Shown here in pieces: positions 11,222-15,750 of a stretch of DNA of 15,750 nt. How positions within the stretch are numbered: the stretch's first letter is position 1; each line of letters starts with the position of its first letter. Origin of the DNA: an uncultured Armatimonadota bacterium (GTDB taxonomy: Bacteria > Armatimonadota > UBA5829 > DTJY01); contig CALNCU010000283.1 in assembly GCA_937875395.1 (NCBI GenBank), positions 1 through 15,750 of the forward strand. The letters run 5' to 3'. Below the pieces are notes generated by a model. It did not search any database and was not told the origin of the DNA. It was given only the letters and a program-made list of their open reading frames with translations. The translations under genes and the position numbers were made by a program.

Positions 11222-12526
11222 TTAGATGGGACATGCTATGCGTCCAAGGGCGCGCTGCAGCCTTGCCCAGACTATATTGTAGTTATACCTGGCCTGGTTC
11301 AGGTTTGCGCGGGCCTGCGCCAGTTGAGCCAGCGCATCCGCAAGTTCTGTGGCCGTGCCCACCCCCGCCTGATACCTTACTGTGGCTACATCATAGGCCT
11401 CTTCAGCCTGGCGCAGGGTGGTCTCTGCAGTATCCATGGTGCGCTGTGAGGTTACAAGGTTCAGGTATGATTGCCTTACATCCTGCTCCACGCCCTGAGT
11501 AACATCCTCCAGGTTTGCCCGGGCCTCTTCTGTGCGGGCCTGCGCGGCAGATACATCTGCCTGCGTTCTGCCGCCGTTAAAAAGATTTAACGCGGCGGTG
11601 GCAGATATTATCCATCCGCTGTTTTGAAAAGGGTTCTGGGTTGACACAATATTGTAGGAGGCGGCAATAGATAGCGTGGGGAGTCCTTCTGCGCGTGCTA
11701 TGTTAATCCCCGACTCTTGGGCGGCTGCCTGGGCGCGGGCGGCAAGCACCTCTCCGCGCCCGTGCCTTGCTGCTGCCACCAAATCCGGCAAGGGTTCTGC
11801 CGGAAGAGGCGCCAGGCCGGGGTCTATAATAGTCCATCTCCTGCTTTGCGGCACACCCATTGCACGGTTTAAGGCAACAAAAGCTGTCTCCACGCTGTTC
11901 CTTGCTTCAAGGAGGGATTGTTCAGCCTGGGAGACCTGCGTCTCTGCCCGCAGAACGTCAAACCGTGCAGATACGCCGGCCTCAAACCGTGTGTTTGCAT
12001 CCCTAAGCTGGGACTGTGCCGCAGAAAGGTTCCGCTCCTGTGCGGTTACGTTGGCCTGCGCAAGAAGGACGTTGTAGAACGCCTGCCTTACCTGCAGGGC
12101 GGTATCTGCCTCTGCGCTCCCAAGCTGGGCGACGGCCGCATCATAGAGCGCCTCTGCCTGAGAGATAAGCGCCGGTAACCGACCGCCGGTATAGATGTAC
12201 TGGCGAGCGTTTATGCTTGTTACCGTGCTGTCTGAAACTCCAACGGTTATAGTCTGCGGTGTGCCGGGGATTTGAATGGATGCCGGGGCGCTCTCATGCG
12301 TATACTGCGCCTGAACATCTACCTGGGGAAACAGGTCCGCCCGGGCGCTGCCTATATCTGCACGGGCCGCCAATGCCCTTCTTCTGGCGGCATCAAGCAA
12401 CGGGTTGCCGGATACGGCGGTGCGTATTGCATCTGCAACAGTGAGCCGCGGGCATTCCTGGGCCGCAGCCGGGAACAGTATAAGGCACAGGATTGTAATA
12501 AACAGGGCAGATTTACAACCTCTCAT
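11222..12526 (-). CDS. TolC-family outer-membrane efflux protein
   Basis: This 434-residue protein would form the trimeric outer-membrane channel of a tripartite exporter. A signal peptide (MRGCKSALFITILCLILFPAAA) is followed by two OEP repeats, about 37-215 and 250-430. Family landmarks include YIYTGGRL, YNVLLAQANV, FEAGVSARFDVLRAETQ, LNLFNGGRTQADVSAAQA and YQAGVGTATELADALAQ. I chose the ATG at 12526, preceded closely by GGTGGAG, over an in-frame GTG at 12535 that has no Shine-Dalgarno. It heads the tolC-hlyD-ATPase unit, with 19 nt to the adaptor gene. Its presence is the main evidence for an outer membrane in this organism. Confidence 0.94.
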   Translation of the reverse strand: MRGCKSALFITILCLILFPAAAQECPRLTVADAIRTAVSGNPLLDAARRRALAARADIGSARADLFPQVDVQAQYTHESAPASIQIPGTPQTITVGVSDSTVTSINARQYIYTGGRLPALISQAEALYDAAVAQLGSAEADTALQVRQAFYNVLLAQANVTAQERNLSAAQSQLRDANTRFEAGVSARFDVLRAETQVSQAEQSLLEARNSVETAFVALNRAMGVPQSRRWTIIDPGLAPLPAEPLPDLVAAARHGRGEVLAARAQAAAQESGINIARAEGLPTLSIAASYNIVSTQNPFQNSGWIISATAALNLFNGGRTQADVSAAQARTEEARANLEDVTQGVEQDVRQSYLNLVTSQRTMDTAETTLRQAEEAYDVATVRYQAGVGTATELADALAQLAQARANLNQARYNYNIVWARLQRALGRIACPI

Positions 12527-12542
12527 GCTCTCCACCGGTTAT

Positions 12543-12586
12543 CGGTTGCCAGGGAAGACAACCGGAATAGACACTTCGCCTATTCC
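12543..12586 (-). repeat. Two inverted repeats between the M28 and tolC-like genes
   Basis: GGAATAG (12564-12570) pairs with CTATTCC (12580-12586), and CGGTTG (12543-12548) pairs with CAACCG (12559-12564). Neither is followed by a U-tract on the minus strand. They may mark an operator or a weak stop before the export module. Confidence 0.35.
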
Positions 12587-12596
12587 TTGTTTACCA

Positions 12597-13520
12597 TCAA
12601 GGGGCAGGAGAGTAAACTACATAAGAGATTACATCGCCCACTATCTTCAGGGATTTTGCGCTGCATTTATCCGGGGTATCGCTAAGGGTATGCCAGTAGG
12701 CGTAGTCAAAATCTATTACATCTGCGCATGGGAGCCCGGCCTGGATAAGCGGAAGATGATCGTCCATAACGGCGTATTTTACTTCATCCGGGAAGTACTC
12801 CCCAAAACCCCGGGCCTTTGCGGCAGCCCATATTCTATCCACTACGGATTTTGCAAACTGGTTGGAGTAACCTTCCCTGTTGATATTTAAGTCCTTATCG
12901 CCCACCATATCAAGCAGAATCCCAAACTTGCAGCTGCCAAAATCTTTTAACCGAGCGGCAAAGTAGCGCGAACCCAGGTACATTTGGTCTGAGGTATAGC
13001 CAAAATCTTCTCCGTCAAAGAGCACTATTGTAACCGGCACGGGCGGAGGGCTTTCATGGAAGATGCGGGCCAGCTCTAAAAGCACCGCCACGCCGGACGC
13101 GCCATCGTTTGCACCTGTAATGGGGAGCTTCCGCCTGGCCGGGTCTACTTCCTGATCCGCCATGGGACGGGTATCCCAGTGTGCGGCAAGCAGGATTCCG
13201 GGTTTTGCGGTATCTCCAAAGCGGGCGATTATGTTCCACATATCATACGTCTTTTTTGCGCTTGCATGCGTAAACGCCTGGGCCTCTACAGCGTTTGAAT
13301 ACTGTTTAAGTTCAGATATAAGGTAATCCCTGGTCTTTTTGTGGGCCTCCGTGCCGGGAGGGCGCGGGCCAAAGCTGCACTGCTTCTCCAGTATGGAATA
13401 AGCCCTTTCACCGTTAAAGGCGGGAGGGGCGCCCAGGGCCAGGCACCCGGAGACAAGGATGCCGGTTAAAAGGAGCATTAGCGTTATAAGAATGGCTGCC
13501 GGCTTCCTTTGCAAAGGCAT
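12597..13520 (-). CDS. M28-family lipoprotein, glutaminyl-cyclase-like
   Basis: This 307-residue protein has a lipoprotein signal peptide with lipobox LVSGC (lipidated Cys at 26), so it is probably anchored at the cell envelope. The Zn-dependent exopeptidase fold shows H114-W-D116 (AAHWDTRP), D139 in GANDGASG, E171-D172 in FDGEDFG, D204 in LLDMVGD and H277 in YWHTLSDTPDKC. These blocks resemble glutaminyl-peptide cyclotransferases as much as aminopeptidases, and the two activities cannot be separated from sequence alone. GGAGG lies 9 nt before the ATG. The start codon is 4 nt after the stop of the upstream membrane-protein gene, so the pair is coupled. An upstream extension to 13766 in this frame overlaps that gene and lacks a signal peptide, so I rejected it. 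Confidence 0.9.
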   Translation of the reverse strand: MPLQRKPAAILITLMLLLTGILVSGCLALGAPPAFNGERAYSILEKQCSFGPRPPGTEAHKKTRDYLISELKQYSNAVEAQAFTHASAKKTYDMWNIIARFGDTAKPGILLAAHWDTRPMADQEVDPARRKLPITGANDGASGVAVLLELARIFHESPPPVPVTIVLFDGEDFGYTSDQMYLGSRYFAARLKDFGSCKFGILLDMVGDKDLNINREGYSNQFAKSVVDRIWAAAKARGFGEYFPDEVKYAVMDDHLPLIQAGLPCADVIDFDYAYWHTLSDTPDKCSAKSLKIVGDVISYVVYSPAP

Positions 13521-13524
13521 TGTA

Positions 13525-13902
13525 CTAAGCCTCCGCCCCGGCGTCTTTGCCGGATTCCTTGAGCACTCTTGCAATGCGGTGGGCATACCCGGAGAGCACG
13601 CCCGATACAAGGGAGATAAGCAGAAGTTGTATGCCTGCAGTAGAGATTTTAGCAAGGAAGTAATATGAGAACGCGCCGCCGTAACCCGCCACAACGGCCC
13701 AGACTGCGGCAACCGCAAGCCACCACTTATCTGAAAACCGCAACACAAGGGCATTACCAACGGCAAAGGTTAGCAGGATAAGGTCCAGAAGGGCGTAGTC
13801 CAGACGCGTTTCATGGGGTTTCAGCGCCTCTGGGATGAGAGCGCCCAGAAAGAGCACTGTTGCAACTGCAGCAAAGAATGAGAAGGACCTTTTTGTGTTC
13901 AA
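13525..13902 (-). CDS. Small membrane protein with about four transmembrane helices
   Basis: I do not recognise a family for this 125-residue protein. It shows four hydrophobic segments, about 7-24, 36-56, 60-80 and 85-107, joined by short loops, with a charged C-terminal tail (RIARVLKESGKDAGAEA). The start is a TTG with AGGAG 6 nt upstream; no ATG fits the same frame. It is translationally coupled to the M28-like lipoprotein gene, which suggests a joint function at the membrane, but nothing in the sequence says what. Confidence 0.8.
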   Translation of the reverse strand: MNTKRSFSFFAAVATVLFLGALIPEALKPHETRLDYALLDLILLTFAVGNALVLRFSDKWWLAVAAVWAVVAGYGGAFSYYFLAKISTAGIQLLLISLVSGVLSGYAHRIARVLKESGKDAGAEA

Positions 13903-13930
13903 TAAAAACTCCTGGAAATTATGATTTTAA

Positions 13931-14052
13931 GCTTCGGCAGCGGCGCTTCGCTCTGCGACCGAAGTATCGTCCCCGGGGGTTGATACACCTTGCTTCGGCA
14001 GCGGCGCTTCACTCTGCGACCGAAGTATCGTCCCCGGGGGTTGATACACCTT
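13931..14052. repeat. 61-bp tandem repeat, two near-identical copies
   Basis: Copies at 13931-13991 and 13992-14052 are identical except for one base (CTTCGCTC versus CTTCACTC). Each contains two hairpins: CTTCGG...CCGAAG with an inner GCG/CGC stem, and GTATC...GATAC around a CCCCGGGG palindrome. The single base change turns a C-G pair into a U-G wobble in the minus-strand transcript. It lies between the 5'-nucleotidase-domain gene and the membrane-protein gene. Confidence 0.95.
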
Positions 14053-14090
14053 GCTTCGGCAGCGACGCCTCCGGCTCATGGGCCGAAGCA
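14053..14090. repeat. Diverged partial third copy of the hairpin repeat
   Basis: GCTTCGGC (14053-14060) and GCCGAAGC (14082-14089) form a perfect 8-bp stem. The left arm and the GGCAGCGACGCCTCCGG segment match the repeat core, but the second half of the 61-bp unit is missing. The register of 61 bp is kept. Confidence 0.75.
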
Positions 14091-14170
14091 TCCCTCCCAG
14101 ACCTGCCAACAACAGAGAGATGAGGCACTACCAAAAACCAGACCGGCCAGCCATCTGCATCCGTCCGGCG

Positions 14171-14806
14171 TTAGAGTCGAAGGATTCTGTTCTGGCTTCG
14201 GTAATCTATTGTGCTGCGGCCGGAGAGAAATTTGGTTACGGCCTGCGCAATGGCCTGCCCGTTTGCCGCAGATTTTAAGGGCCCTCCCCAAACCGTGAAG
14301 TAACCATAATCCCCATTTGCAAGAGCAGCGGTCATGGCCACCTTGTACCGCTTGCTGCCGGAAACCGCCTCGCCGGCCACGGAAACAGCGGAGACTCGGG
14401 ATGAACCCCTGGGAGTAAACTCAAACGAAATACCGGAGACCTGCAAAAACCCAAGGTTTCTCTGCGGGCTTATAGAGACGCTCCGCTCCAGGGCTTTTAC
14501 AATCTGGCTGCCGGTAATCTCAACTACTATAATAGGGTCGTCCCGGTACTGCAGAGCCTGAAGAACGTCTGCGCTCTCTACTTTGCCGGATGCAATATTT
14601 ATTTCTCTAAGGCCGCCTCCGGGTACAAGCGCCGCCTGCGCGCCGTAGGCCTCACGCACAGAATCCGCCACAAGATCGCCAAGCGATGTCTCTTGCACCA
14701 GAGAACCCGCGCTTGAAAGCGGCCCCCTGGATTCCACCGCCGACGCCGGCATACTAAAACCGGCAAGAAGAACCGTTGCAAGAAGAATAAAAATTCGGCA
14801 CCTCAA
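14171..14806 (-). CDS. Secreted stand-alone 5'-nucleotidase C-terminal domain protein
   Basis: This 211-residue protein has a signal peptide (about 1-23, ending MPASA). The rest matches the 5'-nucleotidase C-terminal domain (5_nucleotid_C): ETSLGDLVADSVREAYGAQAALVPGGGLRE (about 39-68, split), ADVLQALQYRDDPIIVVEITGSQIVKALE, GFLQVSGISFEF and YKVAMTAALANGDYGYF. In UshA-like enzymes this domain binds the substrate base and follows a metallophosphatase domain; that catalytic domain is absent here. The start is a TTG with GGAGG 8 nt upstream. The gene begins 22 nt after the prfB stop, so it is probably co-transcribed with it. Its role without a catalytic domain is unclear: perhaps nucleotide binding or a partner to a separate phosphatase. 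Confidence 0.88.
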   Translation of the reverse strand: MRCRIFILLATVLLAGFSMPASAVESRGPLSSAGSLVQETSLGDLVADSVREAYGAQAALVPGGGLREINIASGKVESADVLQALQYRDDPIIVVEITGSQIVKALERSVSISPQRNLGFLQVSGISFEFTPRGSSRVSAVSVAGEAVSGSKRYKVAMTAALANGDYGYFTVWGGPLKSAANGQAIAQAVTKFLSGRSTIDYRSQNRILRL

Positions 14807-14828
14807 GTTGTCACCCTCCCGGAGTCCT

Positions 14829-15750
14829 CTACTCCGTACTGTGCGATACGTACCATTCCAGATATGCCTGAATAAACAGGTCTATTTCGCCATCCATAAC
14901 GGCTATTATGTTTCCGGTTTCTGCGTTTGTACGGTGGTCTTTTACCAGTGTATACGGCTGAAACACGTAAGAACGTATCTGGTTGCCCCACTCTATTCTG
15001 TGCTGCTCTCCCCTTAATGCGGCCAGTTCTTCTTCCTTTTTCTGGCGGTCTAGCTCCATAAGCCTGGCCTTGAGCACCCTCATGGCCACTTCCCGGTTCT
15101 GGTGCTGGGAACGTTCGTTTTGGCAGCTTACTACTATGCCCGTGGGGATGTGGGTCAGGCGCACGGCGGAATCCGTTTTGTTTACGTGCTGCCCGCCTGC
15201 GCTGCTGGCCCTGTATGTATCTATACGCAAATCGTCAGGGTTTACCTCAATCTCATCCGCTTCTGTAAGCTCCGGGACAATGTCTACAGATGCAAATGAC
15301 GTATGCCTGCGCTTGTTGGAATCAAACGGGGAGATGCGCACAAGGCGGTGAACCCCACGTTCTGATTTAAGGTACCCGTAGGCGTTTGCTCCTCTTATTA
15401 TTACGGTAACGTTTTTAAACCCGGCAACATCTCCTTCAACGGAGTCTATAATCTCTGCTTCAAAGCCCTTGCGCTCTGCCCAGCGCAGGTACATGCGGAG
15501 GAGTATGGATACCCAATCGCATGATTCCGTGCCGCCTGCGCCGGAGTTGATCTCCATAATGGCATTTGCGCCGTCGTGCGGGCCGGAGAGGAGGGTAACA
15601 AGCTCAAGGTTTTTGAGCGCCTCCCGCGCCTCTGCAAGGTCTTTTGTGATTTCGGCCTCATAGGATTCGGCGTTTTCATCCTCTGCGGCAAGGTCTATGT
15701 AAACAAGCAGGTCTTCCAGCTTCTTTTCCAGGTCTATCCACGGCTGCACG
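14829..15750 (-). CDS. prfB: Peptide chain release factor 2 (5' end outside window)
   Basis: RF2 recognises UGA and UAA stop codons and triggers peptide release. The visible 306 residues show the RF2 tripeptide SPF (HRLVRISPFDSNKRRHTSF), the catalytic GGQ in RASSAGGQHVNKTDSAVR and the AGGTESCDW block of domain 2. The reading frame is open to the right edge. A GTG at 15749 is inside the conserved W-D/E-L-E-K region, so it is not the true start; about 50-60 N-terminal residues, including any programmed frameshift site, lie outside. The 5'-nucleotidase-domain gene follows 22 nt after its stop. Confidence 0.97.
   Translation of the reverse strand, partial: VQPWIDLEKKLEDLLVYIDLAAEDENAESYEAEITKDLAEAREALKNLELVTLLSGPHDGANAIMEINSGAGGTESCDWVSILLRMYLRWAERKGFEAEIIDSVEGDVAGFKNVTVIIRGANAYGYLKSERGVHRLVRISPFDSNKRRHTSFASVDIVPELTEADEIEVNPDDLRIDTYRASSAGGQHVNKTDSAVRLTHIPTGIVVSCQNERSQHQNREVAMRVLKARLMELDRQKKEEELAALRGEQHRIEWGNQIRSYVFQPYTLVKDHRTNAETGNIIAVMDGEIDLFIQAYLEWYVSHSTE

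Noticed and set aside
13521..13766. N-terminal extension of the M28-like gene to 13766
   Set aside because: It overlaps the membrane-protein gene in another frame, has no ribosome-binding site and would bury the lipoprotein signal peptide.
13931..14090. CRISPR array
   Set aside because: The repeat is head-to-tail without unique spacers and has only two full copies; no cas gene is near.
13860..14298. Several short frames across the 61-bp repeats
   Set aside because: They exist only because the GC-rich repeat is open in several frames; none has a ribosome-binding site or a recognisable protein.

Overview
The window is a gene-dense bacterial chromosomal stretch of moderately high GC. Almost everything is transcribed from the minus strand, with one gene, a corrinoid-methyltransferase-like UroD homologue, on the plus strand. 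Three features bear on the organism. DnaK lacks the roughly 20-25 residue N-terminal ATPase insertion typical of proteobacterial-type Hsp70. The heat-shock operon is controlled by HspR with HAIR operators. A TolC-family outer-membrane factor implies a diderm envelope. Together these fit a non-proteobacterial diderm lineage such as Armatimonadota- or Chloroflexota-like groups, but nothing here fixes the phylum.

Layout from right to left, which is the direction of transcription on the minus strand. The 3' five-sixths of prfB (RF2) enters from the right edge, followed by a secreted stand-alone 5'-nucleotidase C-terminal domain protein (14171-14806). A 268-bp gap then carries a 61-bp tandem repeat. 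Next come a four-helix membrane protein and a lipoprotein of the M28/glutaminyl-cyclase family (13902-12597), then a tripartite export module: TolC-like factor, a large HlyD/YbhG-like adaptor and one ABC ATPase (12526-8811). The adaptor has a 71-residue motif period repeated four times. The ATPase lacks the H-loop histidine, and no permease gene is present.

The plus-strand UroD/MtaA-like gene (7721-8725) converges on the ATPase gene. It is separated from dnaK by a 452-bp divergent regulatory region. From there leftward runs a heat-shock operon, dnaK-hsp20-dnaJ-hspR (7268-3342). Its sigma70-type promoter is overlapped by an HspR (HAIR) operator, and a second HAIR lies in the leader. grpE is absent from its usual place, and GC-rich intercistronic hairpins follow dnaK and hsp20. 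A cold-shock gene with its own promoter, a leader of about 125 nt and a strong terminator comes next.

The left end holds an EVE-domain protein fused to a C-terminal domain resembling a PD-(D/E)XK nuclease, with its own promoter (2791-1823). After it comes a DUF255/YyaL-type thioredoxin-domain protein that runs off the left edge. The strongest candidates for something undescribed are the EVE-nuclease-like fusion, the 71-residue-periodic membrane-fusion protein with its incomplete ABC exporter, and a family of GC-rich hairpin repeats sharing the core GGCAGCGGCGC.
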